Below, piece after piece: positions 44,027 to 52,134 of a stretch of 64,000 nucleotides of DNA (its first letter is position 1; each line of letters begins with the position of its first letter). The DNA lies in the NCBI RefSeq assembly GCF_007828045.1, contig NZ_VITN01000014.1, positions 62,001-126,000 of the forward strand, read 5' to 3'. The translations under genes and the position numbers were made by a program. The DNA comes from Nitrospirillum amazonense (lineage in GTDB: Bacteria; Pseudomonadota; Alphaproteobacteria; Azospirillales; Azospirillaceae). Under the pieces are notes generated by a model. It was given only the letters and a program-made list of their open reading frames with translations. It ran no database searches and was not told where the DNA came from.

Positions 44027-46063
44027 ATGTCCTCCGCGATCCCCATCCCGCCCCTGAGGGTCCTGGTCATCGGCGCCGGCCCGATGGCAACCCAGGTGCA
44101 CCTGCCCGTGCTGGCCGGCCTGCGCGACCGGGGGCTGGTGGACCTCGCCCTGGTCTGCGACCTGGACAGGAGGCGGGCGGCGGCGGCGGCGGCCACCTTC
44201 GGCTTTGGCGCCAGCACCGGGGATGCCGGTGCGGCCCTGGCCCGCGACGACATCGACGCCGTCCACATCTACGCCAGCGCCAAACTTCATTACGAATACG
44301 GAATGAGGGCACTGAGCCAGGGCAAGCACCTGTTTGTGGAAAAGCCGGTGGCGCCCGGCGCCGCCCAGGCCCAGGCCATGGCCGACCTGGCCCGCGCCCG
44401 GGGACTGGTGGCGGCGGGCGGACACAACCGCCGCTTCTACCCCTCGCTGCGCGCCACCCGGGCTCGCGCCGGGCTGGCCGGATGGCGCCAGGCGGAGGCG
44501 GTGTTCCACAAGCCCTTGGCAGGCCAGCCGCCGGGATTCGGCGCCACCAGCTGGCTGGGCGCCAACGGCATCCATGCCCTGGACGCCCTGCTGTGGATGA
44601 TGGGCGGCCCGCCGGACCACCTTGCGGCCCACGCCTCGGATGAGACCTTCAGCGCCCTGATGCGCTGGCCGGGCGGCGCCCAGGCCGCCTTCCTTTGCGA
44701 CAATGCCGCTGGGTGCCGGCGCGAGGACTACGCCTTCCATGCCGCCGGCGAAAGCTGCGCGGTCACCGAGACGGCGCTGACCGTGCAGACGGATGGCCAA
44801 TCCCTTACCACCGCCTTCCCCGGCGGAATGACCAGCTTCGCCCTGGAGCACGACGCTTTCCTGGACGCCGTCCGCACAGGACGGGAGCCGCCGCACAGCC
44901 TGGCCGCCCTCGCCCCATCCCTGCACCTGTGTGACTTGATCGAGCGCGGGCACATCGGCGCCGTCCCCCCAATCTTGGCGGCGGCGGCCACGGCACCCGC
45001 GCCTGCGGAACGCACCATCCTGGTGGACGGACATTGGGGGGCCGCCCTGTCGCCCCTACTGGCCGGCTATCGCCTGACCACACCGGACGACGTGACGGAC
45101 ACACGGCCGGACGTGGTGGCCGCCTTGCTGGGACGGGGCAGCCCGCCACTGGCGCCGGACCTGCTGGACCGCCTGCCCAATCTGGCGGTGGTGGGCGTCG
45201 CCGGCCTGGCGGTGGCGCGTTTCGGCGCCGACGCGTTGCTGGCCCGGGGCGTCGCCCTGGTAAACGCCAGCGACGCCCATGCCGAGAGCGTGGCGGAGTT
45301 CGCACTGGGCCTGGCCATCCTGGGCCGGCGCCGTGCCTTCCAGGGTGATGCCGTGATGCGTGCCGGCGGCTGGGGGGTGGTGCCGCCGCCCCCGGGCCTG
45401 CGCGGCCTGGCCCGGCGGTTGAAGCCCACACTGACGCGCCTGGGTCTGCTGCCCCTGGCGCAAAAGATGAAGGCGCGCCTGGCCGGCGGCGGCGGCCGGC
45501 CGCCGCAAGCGCGCGACCTTGCCGATGCCACGGTGGGCTTGGTCGGCTGGGGCGCCAACGCTCACGCTTTCGCTCGGCGCCTAACCGCCTGCGGCGCCCG
45601 AGTGCTGGTGTGGTCCGAGAACGCGGGTGGGGCCGCCATCCGCCAGGCCGGCGCCCAACCCACCGCGTTGGACCAGGTGCTGGCGGCCGACATCGTCAGC
45701 CTGCACCGGGGCCTGACGCCCGCCACCCGCCACACTCTGGGTGCGGCCGAACTGGCGCGCCTGCGTCCCGGTGCCGTCTTGATCAACGTGGCCCGTGGCG
45801 GGCTGATCGAGCCCACGGCCCTGCTGGACCGTCTGCGCCGGGGCGACGTCTTCGCCTGCCTGGATACCTATGAGGAAGAGCCGCTGCCACCCCGCCACCC
45901 CTTGCGGCGCCTGCGCAACGTCTTTCTGACACCGCACATCGCGGGCGGCAGCGCCGACATGCAGGCCCAGGCGGCGGATGAGGTGGTGGCCAAGGTGGCG
46001 CGCCTGCTGGACGGCGGCGCGACCGACATTCTGACGCCTGCGCGCCTGCGCTCCATGACCTAG
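44027..46063 (+). CDS. Fusion of Gfo/Idh/MocA oxidoreductase with D-2-hydroxyacid dehydrogenase
   Basis: 678 residues from the ATG at 44027. Residues 1-330 are a Gfo/Idh/MocA protein: VLVIGAGPMATQVHLPVL (NAD(P) site), DIDAVHIYASAKLHYEYGMRAL, the EKP motif in FVEKPVAP, and GGHNRRFYPS with a substrate-side His. Residues 345-678 are a D-isomer-specific 2-hydroxyacid dehydrogenase: ATVGLVGWGANAHAFARRLTACGARVLVW (Rossmann), LINVARGGLIEPTALLDRL with the catalytic Arg, a Glu in YEEEPLP and the acid-base His in LTPHIAGGS. Both active sites look intact. It probably makes or interconverts a keto- or acid sugar for the polymer. It shares a CTAG stop with the convergent DUF1302 gene. Confidence 0.88.
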   Translation: MSSAIPIPPLRVLVIGAGPMATQVHLPVLAGLRDRGLVDLALVCDLDRRRAAAAAATFGFGASTGDAGAALARDDIDAVHIYASAKLHYEYGMRALSQGKHLFVEKPVAPGAAQAQAMADLARARGLVAAGGHNRRFYPSLRATRARAGLAGWRQAEAVFHKPLAGQPPGFGATSWLGANGIHALDALLWMMGGPPDHLAAHASDETFSALMRWPGGAQAAFLCDNAAGCRREDYAFHAAGESCAVTETALTVQTDGQSLTTAFPGGMTSFALEHDAFLDAVRTGREPPHSLAALAPSLHLCDLIERGHIGAVPPILAAAATAPAPAERTILVDGHWGAALSPLLAGYRLTTPDDVTDTRPDVVAALLGRGSPPLAPDLLDRLPNLAVVGVAGLAVARFGADALLARGVALVNASDAHAESVAEFALGLAILGRRRAFQGDAVMRAGGWGVVPPPPGLRGLARRLKPTLTRLGLLPLAQKMKARLAGGGGRPPQARDLADATVGLVGWGANAHAFARRLTACGARVLVWSENAGGAAIRQAGAQPTALDQVLAADIVSLHRGLTPATRHTLGAAELARLRPGAVLINVARGGLIEPTALLDRLRRGDVFACLDTYEEEPLPPRHPLRRLRNVFLTPHIAGGSADMQAQAADEVVAKVARLLDGGATDILTPARLRSMT

Positions 46064-47643
46064 AATGTCCGTTCCAGACTCAGGGCCACAAAATCGCGGT
46101 CGGCCAGCAACTGCTGGCTAGGGGCGCCGATGTAATGGGTCAGGGTCAGGTTGGCCTTCCACACGCTGCGGTAGGTCGCCGACACCCCCACCGTCAGGTC
46201 GCCGGCGCCCGCGTTCTGGGCGTAGTAGCTGAGGCTGTGGCCGGTGATGTTATAGCCCAAGCCCAGGGGCACCGTCAGGTCCAGGTTGGGCAGGACCTGG
46301 AAGTAGTGCGGCTCGAACAGCACGCGGGCCTTGGTGGCGACCTGGTGCCATTGGTTGCCGTCATCGTCGCGCACGACGCCGACCACGTCGTCCACCACCG
46401 CCTCGGCATTCACGTCGGCGCTGTCCCACAGGCTGGACCGCCCCAGGGCCGTGGTCAGCGACAGCTGGCCGTGCACCATGTCACCCCGGACGTACGCGGC
46501 ATAGCGTTGCGTCACCGACCCGTTCACGAAGGGCGGCGGCAGCACCAGCGGCATATTGTGACGGGCGGAGACCTCGCCCGTCACGGTGTTGTCGCCCAGG
46601 GATGCGCTGAAACTGGCGCCATAGAGGTGGACGCTGCCGGGATAGACCAGGCGGTAATAACCAGCCGCGCCAGGGGCCGAGGCGTCGCCGTCCGGGCTCA
46701 CCACGTACTGAGGGTCCATTGAATTGTAGCGCAGGACGTAGAGACCGTAATCCACCCCGTCCACGGTGGCGTGCAACGACACACCGAATTGGCCATCGGC
46801 ATCGGGCGTGCGGTCGGCTTGGCGGACCAGGTAGCGGCCGGGCCCGACATAGAGGCGGTCGGCGCCGGCGCCCAGATAGTCCAGGTAACTGAAATAGCTG
46901 CCGCTGCCGGCCTGGCGCGTGGGCCGCCATTCGACCTGGTCGTAAAAGGACAGGGCCACCTCGGGCCAGGGTTGAAGCGTCACGGCGGCCTGCCCCACCG
47001 GCCGGTAGATGTCGCTGGTATAGGCGCTGGGCCCGCCCACGGCGCGGCTGTAGTCCGCGGGTGCCATGGCGGCGGCGATGGAATTGGTGTCGTAGAACAG
47101 GCTTTCACCCCACACCAGGGCTTGCCGGCCCACGCGCACCGACACCGGCATGCCGGCCAGGGTGAAGGCGCCATGGGCGAAGGCCTCGCGCATTTCGGCG
47201 TGTTGGCCCTGCAGGTCGCGCACCGCCGGGGCGAAGTGGCCGGGCGTGGCGGTGGAGGCGTTGATGGCCTGCGGGTCCGCATCATCCGTCCGGCCCTGGT
47301 AGGCGGTGTCGTACCAGGCGGCGGCACTGGCGTGCACGCCCCACTCGCCCCAGCCCAGGTCCAGGGCCGACAGCAGATCCAACCGGTTGGAGACGACGCC
47401 GGGGCCGAAATTGCGGTCCCCATCATCCCAGTTGGTGTTGGTCAGCAAGCCCCCCATGCGGGGCCCAAGGCGATCCGCCACCGTATAGCGCACCGTGTTG
47501 TCCCAGCGCAGATCCAGCCCGTCGCCGGAATAGAGGTCCGCCGCCCGGACAGGGGCGGCCAGGCACAGGACGGGGAAGACCAATAGGCCGAGAACGCGGG
47601 ACGCCATTGCGCTTTGGCTCAATCCAACAAAGGCTTGCCGCAT
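46060..47643 (-). CDS. DUF1302-family outer-membrane protein
   Basis: 527 residues from the ATG at 47643; an ATG at 47607 would leave a shorter signal peptide (MASRVLGLLVFPVLCLAAPVRA). The mature part begins LYSGDGLDLRWDNTVRYTVADRLG and continues as alternating amphipathic strands with VSVRVGRQALVWGESLFYD, ending in LERTF, an outer-membrane barrel C-terminus. DUF1302 proteins are paired with DUF1329 proteins and associated with transport or degradation of lipids and hydrophobic compounds. Here the partner gene is divergent. The stop overlaps that of the fused dehydrogenase. Confidence 0.86.
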   Translation of the reverse strand: MRQAFVGLSQSAMASRVLGLLVFPVLCLAAPVRAADLYSGDGLDLRWDNTVRYTVADRLGPRMGGLLTNTNWDDGDRNFGPGVVSNRLDLLSALDLGWGEWGVHASAAAWYDTAYQGRTDDADPQAINASTATPGHFAPAVRDLQGQHAEMREAFAHGAFTLAGMPVSVRVGRQALVWGESLFYDTNSIAAAMAPADYSRAVGGPSAYTSDIYRPVGQAAVTLQPWPEVALSFYDQVEWRPTRQAGSGSYFSYLDYLGAGADRLYVGPGRYLVRQADRTPDADGQFGVSLHATVDGVDYGLYVLRYNSMDPQYVVSPDGDASAPGAAGYYRLVYPGSVHLYGASFSASLGDNTVTGEVSARHNMPLVLPPPFVNGSVTQRYAAYVRGDMVHGQLSLTTALGRSSLWDSADVNAEAVVDDVVGVVRDDDGNQWHQVATKARVLFEPHYFQVLPNLDLTVPLGLGYNITGHSLSYYAQNAGAGDLTVGVSATYRSVWKANLTLTHYIGAPSQQLLADRDFVALSLERTF

Positions 47644-47813
47644 CGACACTACCACACCCCGCGACAGGATGCGCCAGCGCCACATGCCGCTTGTGTCGCC
47701 AAGGCCCGCACGCCATGATCCCCGGCACCCACCGCCGGCGCCGGCCGAAACGCGGGAAATCCGGGCCCGCCGGCGCGCAGCCCCCTACACAACCAGGCGC
47801 CGTACGCGAGCCC

Positions 47814-49211
47814 ATGCGATCCACTGCCGTCCCGTCCTCCATATCGCTGGGCCCCATATCGCTGGCCGCCGTGCTGCTGGCCACGCTGGCGCTGGCCTGC
47901 CAGCCCACCACCACCCGCGCCCAGGTGACCGAGCAGGAGGCAGCACAGCTGAAGTCCCGACTGACCCCGGTTGGGGCGGAGCGCGCGGGCAACGCGGACG
48001 GCAGCATTCCGGCCTGGACGGGCGGATTGAGCGCGCCGGGCCCCGTGGCCACGGGCCCGCGGCCCGATCCGTTCGCGGCGGAAAAGCCACTGTTCTCCAT
48101 CACCGCCAAGAACTTCCGCGATTATGCCGACCGGCTGCCAGAGGGTGCCAAGCGCCTGTTCGAGCGCGACGCCGACTATCGCATGGACATCTACCCCAGC
48201 CACCGCACCGCCGCCGCCCCTGAATGGGTCTATGACAACATCCGCCTGAACGCCACGCGCGCCCGGCCGGCGCCGGAAGGCATCGCCTATGGGGTGGAGG
48301 GGGCCGTGGGCGGCATCCCCTTCCCCATCCCGAAGGACGGGTTCCAGGCCATGTGGAACCACCTGCTGGCCTTTTGGGGCCCGGCGCGCGAGGTGACGGT
48401 CAGCACCTATGTCGTGCCGGCGGACGGGGTGGTGGAGAAGGCCAGCGGCTATAGGGAGATCGCCGACTTCCCCTATTACTACCGCGACGCCACGCCCGAC
48501 AGTTATGGCGGCTATTACTTCAAGACGCTGCACCTGGCCGTGGCCCCCGCCTCTCGCGTGGGCGAAGGCTACCTCAACTGGCAGCCCATCAACATCAGGC
48601 GGCACGACTTCGCCGCCTGGCGCCTGCTGCCGGGGGAGCACCGGGTGCGCAAGGCGCCGGCCATATCTTACGACGTGCCGGACACCGACGCCGCCGGCTA
48701 TATGAGCGAGGACGAGTACTACATCTTCTTCGGCGGCCTGGACCACTATGATTTCAAGCTGGTGGGCAAGGCCGAGATGTTCGTGCCCTACAACAACAAC
48801 CGCCTGTACGCCAAACCGGTGACGGAGATGCTGGGCCGCACCCATCCCAATCCCGACGCGCTGCGCTATGAGCTGCACCGCGTCTGGGTGGTGGACGGCA
48901 CCTTGGCCGCCGGCGCGCATGACGTTGTCCCGCATCGGCGGCTCTACCTCGACGAAGACACCTGGATGGCGGTTTACGGGGATTCCTGGGACGAGCAAGG
49001 CACGCTGTGGAAGTTCGGGCAGGCCACCATGTACCTCATGCCGGACGTGCCGGCGGTGGTGATCGGCAGCCAGTTCATCCACGACTTCGAACTGGGCGGC
49101 TACGCCTACACCTTCGCCTTCAATGGCGAGGCGACGCCCTACATGGTCACCCCACCGCACCCCGCCACCTTGTTCAGCCCTGACAGCCTATCAGCCCGAT
49201 CCGTTCGCTAA
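47814..49211 (+). CDS. DUF1329-family exported protein (LolB-like fold)
   Basis: 465 residues from the ATG at 47814. The signal region (ISLAAVLLATLALACQPTTTRAQ) contains a Cys that might be lipidated (LALAC). The mature protein starts VTEQEAAQLKSRLTPVGAERAGNADGSIPAWTGG, the DUF1329 opening, and contains WKFGQATMYLMPDVPAVV near the end. Members have a LolB-like lipid-binding fold and work with DUF1302 proteins and often an RND permease, which is not present here. It is divergent from the DUF1302 gene across 170 bases. Confidence 0.86.
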   Translation: MRSTAVPSSISLGPISLAAVLLATLALACQPTTTRAQVTEQEAAQLKSRLTPVGAERAGNADGSIPAWTGGLSAPGPVATGPRPDPFAAEKPLFSITAKNFRDYADRLPEGAKRLFERDADYRMDIYPSHRTAAAPEWVYDNIRLNATRARPAPEGIAYGVEGAVGGIPFPIPKDGFQAMWNHLLAFWGPAREVTVSTYVVPADGVVEKASGYREIADFPYYYRDATPDSYGGYYFKTLHLAVAPASRVGEGYLNWQPINIRRHDFAAWRLLPGEHRVRKAPAISYDVPDTDAAGYMSEDEYYIFFGGLDHYDFKLVGKAEMFVPYNNNRLYAKPVTEMLGRTHPNPDALRYELHRVWVVDGTLAAGAHDVVPHRRLYLDEDTWMAVYGDSWDEQGTLWKFGQATMYLMPDVPAVVIGSQFIHDFELGGYAYTFAFNGEATPYMVTPPHPATLFSPDSLSARSVR

Positions 49212-49214
49212 TCC

Positions 49215-49958
49215 TCACGCTGTCAAGCCGACATAGGCCATGCTGGCCAGCTTTTGCATCACGGCGGCCGACATCTCCCCGGCCATGACCATGCTCAGCT
49301 GGTCGTCCTGCCAGATGCAGACCCGCAGCTTGTCGCGCTTGAACTGGTCGAAGCGCACCGTGCCGTCGGAATGGCGCAGGTAGATGGTGAACAGCCGGTC
49401 GTCGGCGTCGCGGTAGGCCACGGTGGCCGCCTGCCCCTCCACCTTCACGCCGGCCAGGCGATAGCCGGCGCGGGTCAGATCCGGCACCTTGATGTTCAGG
49501 GCGACGACGCGGCTGAGCGCCGCGTTGTAGGGGGCGAGGTCGCTGGGCACAGCCGCCGGCACATCGCGGGCCGCCAGCGCCATCTGCACGACATCGCCGG
49601 CCGGGCTTCCCGCAGGGTCGTTCACCAGGTAGGCGCCACCGCCCACCAGCAGCAGCAGGACGGCCGCCACGGCGCCCAGGCGGCGCCAGTCGGCCCAGGG
49701 CCGGGCAGCGGGCCCGTTGGCGGTTGATTGCGCCAGGTCGATCAGATGCTGCGGCACCGGCCGGTCGATCAGCGGGCTGTACAGCCGCTTCATCATGGCC
49801 TTGTCGGCCTCGTACCCGGCCAGGCGCTCCGCCAAGGCGGGGTCGGCCAGCAAGGCGGCCTCGACAACGCGGGCGCGGTCTTCCGGCAGCTCGCCATCCA
49901 GGAAGGCGTGCAGGTCGACCTCCGCGATGGAGGGATGGTTGGGGGTATGGTCGCTCAC
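49215..49958 (-). CDS. Anti-sigma factor (membrane-anchored)
   Basis: 247 residues, starting at the GTG at 49958, which overlaps the sigma gene stop (GTGA). The cytosolic N-terminus contains the DLHAFLDGEL helix typical of anti-sigma domains, but the H-x3-C-x2-C zinc motif is not seen. One membrane helix (AVAAVLLLLVGGGAYLV, about residues 95-112) is followed by a periplasmic domain of 130 residues. The protein should hold the sigma factor at the membrane until an envelope signal releases it. The single Cys in LRVCIWQ could be redox-sensitive. Encoded directly after the sigma gene, as is usual. Confidence 0.9.
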   Translation of the reverse strand: MSDHTPNHPSIAEVDLHAFLDGELPEDRARVVEAALLADPALAERLAGYEADKAMMKRLYSPLIDRPVPQHLIDLAQSTANGPAARPWADWRRLGAVAAVLLLLVGGGAYLVNDPAGSPAGDVVQMALAARDVPAAVPSDLAPYNAALSRVVALNIKVPDLTRAGYRLAGVKVEGQAATVAYRDADDRLFTIYLRHSDGTVRFDQFKRDKLRVCIWQDDQLSMVMAGEMSAAVMQKLASMAYVGLTA

Positions 49959-50500
49959 TTTCGGTCTTTCGATACTGGGTGCTGTTGGCCCAGGGGCAGC
50001 GGGATGATTTCCGCGCCCTCGCCTTGCATTACGCTACGCAGCCGCTCACGGGCCCGCGCCAGGCGCGACATCACGGTACCCACCGGAATGTCCAACTCCT
50101 CCGCGATCTCGCGATAGTTCAGTTCCTCGACACTGGACAGCAGCAGGATTTCCCGATGCTCCGGCGTGAGCCGGCTGACGGCCTTCACGAAGTCCCGTGC
50201 GGCCCCGACGTCGGTCGGCGGCGCACTCAGTTCCACATGGTCGGCCAACTCGGTGATGTCCTGCTCCTCCCCCCGGCTGTTGCCGCGGCGGATCTCGTCG
50301 GTGTAAAGGTTCCGCAAGATACGCCGCAGCCAGCCGGAGATGCGGGGCAACTCCCGCAATTGCGCTGATTGGCGCAGCGCGCGTTCCACACAATCCTGGA
50401 CCAGATCATCCGCCAGCGCGGCATTGCCCACCAGCGCCAAGGCATATCGCCTCAGCGCCGGCAGCTGCATGACCAGGGCGTTCGCGAATTGCTGGGTCAC
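49955..50500 (-). CDS. ECF-type RNA polymerase sigma factor
   Basis: 181 residues from the GTG at 50500, which has GGAG upstream; an ATG at codon 11 (50470) is the alternative. Region 2 is LPALRRYALALVGNAALADDLVQDCVERAL with ISGWLRRILRNLYTDEIRR, and region 4 is LTPEHREILLLSSVEELNYREIAEELDIPVGTVMSRLARARERL. There is no region 1 or 3, as in all ECF sigmas. A GGAAT-N17-CGTC promoter lies 152 bases upstream (50653-50678) and six related sites occur in the window, suggesting autoregulation and a regulon of electron-transfer, radical SAM and polysaccharide genes. Confidence 0.93.
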   Translation of the reverse strand: MTQQFANALVMQLPALRRYALALVGNAALADDLVQDCVERALRQSAQLRELPRISGWLRRILRNLYTDEIRRGNSRGEEQDITELADHVELSAPPTDVGAARDFVKAVSRLTPEHREILLLSSVEELNYREIAEELDIPVGTVMSRLARARERLRSVMQGEGAEIIPLPLGQQHPVSKDRK

Positions 50501-50652
50501 GGCCTAGGGCTCTCCGACACGGGGCCAGACACGGGACATGTCGAACCAATGGGAAACCTCGCGCCCGTGCCTACGCCGCATCAGCTTACGTCCATCTTCA
50601 CCGGCATCCCAGGGGCCAATTCCCCGGTGGATCACGGTCCTCTCATCCCTAA

Positions 50653-50678
50653 GACGGATGGCCTTCCGCGTTTATTCC
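50653..50678 (-). promoter_or_regulatory. ECF-type promoter of the sigma/anti-sigma operon
   Basis: On the minus strand: GGAAT (50678-50674), 17 bases ending CCATC, CGTC (50656-50653), 152 bases before the GTG of the sigma gene. The 14-bp tandem repeat at 50701-50742, each unit holding CACTATTTC, lies just upstream of it. Confidence 0.72.
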
Positions 50679-50700
50679 CCGGGGCAACCGCTATGCGTTC

Positions 50701-50742
50701 GAAATAGTGTCGGCGAAATAGTGTCGGCGAAATAGTGCCGGG
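50701..50742. repeat. Three tandem 14-bp repeats upstream of the sigma-gene promoter
   Basis: GAAATAGTGTCGGC twice and GAAATAGTGCCGGG once, head to tail. On the minus strand each unit contains CACTATTTC, close to the CACTATATTTTTC upstream of the wzz promoter. Probable binding sites for an activator or repeated AT-rich contact sites for polymerase. Confidence 0.65.
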
Positions 50743-50747
50743 CTTCG

Positions 50748-51419
50748 TCAGCACGCCTTGCGCCGGCTCAGGACCACCAGGGGCGTGCGCGCCAGTATCT
50801 TGAGGTCCAGGGCCAGGCTCGCGTTATCCACGTACCAGGCGTCCAGGTCCACCCGCGCCTGCATGTCCGCCACCTGGGGCGTCGCCCCGCGCGCGCCGTT
50901 CACCTGGGCCCAGCCGGTGATGCCGGGCCGCATGTTCTGGCGGTAGAGATAATTGGGGATACGGGCGCGGTAATAGTCGTCATGGGCGGCGGCATGGGGG
51001 CGCGGCCCCACCAGCGACATCTCCCCCGACAGCACGTTCAGCAGCTGTGGCAGCTCATCCAGGCTGGTCACCCGCAGGACGCCACCCACCCGGGTGACGC
51101 GGGGGTCGCCCTCGATGGCCTGCACCACGTCGGCGCCATCCTCCAGCACGTGCATGGTACGGAACTTCACGATGTGGAAGGGCTGGCCCGCCAGGCCGAT
51201 ACGCTGCTGGCGGAACAGGATGGGCCCACGGCTGTCCAGGCGGATCAGCAAGGCGATCAGGCCCAGCAGCGGCAGGCAGGCCAGCAACAGCGCCAGGCTG
51301 AGCGTCATGTCCAGCGCGCGCTTCGGCGTCAGGCGCGGACGGACGCAGGGCGGCGGCACCTCGACCGCCTCCGACCGCGGCGCCGGCTCCGGCATTCGCA
51401 ACGGCTGGGGCGCCGTCAT
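50748..51419 (-). CDS. Priming sugar transferase (polyprenyl-phosphate hexose-1-phosphate transferase)
   Basis: 223 residues from the ATG at 51419; a GTG at 51425 that overlaps the TetR stop is equally possible. The bacterial sugar-transferase domain is complete: KRALDMTLSLALLLACLPLLGLIALLIRLDSRGPILFRQQRIG (membrane hairpin plus basic motif), FHIVKFRTM, LRVTSLDELPQLLNVL, MSLVGPRPHAAAHDDYY and MRPGITGWAQVNGARG. It is the short, PglC/WcaJ-C-terminal form without the multi-helix N-terminus. It loads the first sugar onto undecaprenyl phosphate and so starts the repeat unit. It is cotranscribed with the TetR gene upstream. Confidence 0.93.
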   Translation of the reverse strand: MTAPQPLRMPEPAPRSEAVEVPPPCVRPRLTPKRALDMTLSLALLLACLPLLGLIALLIRLDSRGPILFRQQRIGLAGQPFHIVKFRTMHVLEDGADVVQAIEGDPRVTRVGGVLRVTSLDELPQLLNVLSGEMSLVGPRPHAAAHDDYYRARIPNYLYRQNMRPGITGWAQVNGARGATPQVADMQARVDLDAWYVDNASLALDLKILARTPLVVLSRRKAC

Positions 51420-51421
51420 GG

Positions 51422-52045
51422 TCACGCGGCGGTCCCGGTGGTGACGGCGGGGGCGGTCCCGGCACAGGCGATGGCCAGCGCCCGGGCGGCCTGGCACAGG
51501 GCGTCGGTCAGGTCCACCTGCGGCAGCTGACCGCCCAGGTGCAGGACGGCAACGCCGTGCAGGGTGGACCACAGCAGGCGGCCAAGGGCGCCGGGATCGG
51601 CGCACGACGGCCCCGCCGCCACGAAGCCGGCGGCGTGGGCCGCGAAGGCGTCCTCCACCCGGCGTTCCTGACGCCGCACCTCCGCCACCCCGGGCACCTG
51701 GGCCGGCGCCAGGGCGAACATCAGGCGATAGCGCGCGGGCTCAGCGGTCGCGAAGGCGCCATAGGCCGTGGCCAGGCCGGCCACCCGCTCCTCCAGCGAA
51801 CCGCCGCCCAGCACCTGGTCCAGCGCGTCGGCCAGGCAGGCGAAGCCGTGGGCACGGACACAGGCCAGAATGGCCTCCTTATTCTCGAAATAGCGGTAGG
51901 GCGTCATGACGCTGACGCCCAGGCGCTGCGCCAGGTCCCGCATCTTGAACCCGTCCAATCCCCGGTCGGCGAACAGGCCGGCGGCGACATCGCGGACACG
52001 ATCGCGCGGGGTGGTGGTCTTGGCGCAGGCGACGATGGACGGCAT
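51422..52045 (-). CDS. TetR/AcrR-family regulator
   Basis: 207 residues from the ATG at 52045. The helix-turn-helix is TPRDRVRDVAAGLFADRGLDGFKMRDLAQRLGVSVMTPYRYFENKEAILACVRAHGFA. The ligand-binding half resembles the TetR_C_33/WHG-type domain (GVAVLHLGGQLP). Co-transcribed with the priming transferase behind an ECF-type site, so it may give feedback on polymer initiation or simply be carried along. Effector unknown. Confidence 0.87.
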   Translation of the reverse strand: MPSIVACAKTTTPRDRVRDVAAGLFADRGLDGFKMRDLAQRLGVSVMTPYRYFENKEAILACVRAHGFACLADALDQVLGGGSLEERVAGLATAYGAFATAEPARYRLMFALAPAQVPGVAEVRRQERRVEDAFAAHAAGFVAAGPSCADPGALGRLLWSTLHGVAVLHLGGQLPQVDLTDALCQAARALAIACAGTAPAVTTGTAA

Positions 52046-52089
52046 GGATCCTCCGGCAGGCAACTTTGGGATGGCTCCCTCATTCCCAT

Positions 52090-52116
52090 GACGGATACGG
52101 ACCGCGGGTTTATTCC
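52090..52116 (-). promoter_or_regulatory. ECF-type promoter of the TetR/sugar-transferase operon
   Basis: On the minus strand: GGAAT (52116-52112), 18 bases ending GTATC, CGTC (52093-52090), 44 bases before the ATG at 52045. One base longer than the other six sites and with TGGGAAT instead of GGGGAAT, so it may be weaker. Confidence 0.6.
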
Positions 52117-52134
52117 CATGAGCCCGCGCTATTT

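Noticed and set aside
44788-44797. Another GACGGATGGC 10-mer
   Set aside because: It lies inside the fused dehydrogenase coding sequence and lacks the GGAAT box at the required distance.
50701-50742. Tandem repeat considered as a CRISPR array
   Set aside because: Units are 14 bp, directly adjacent and without spacers; no cas gene is present.
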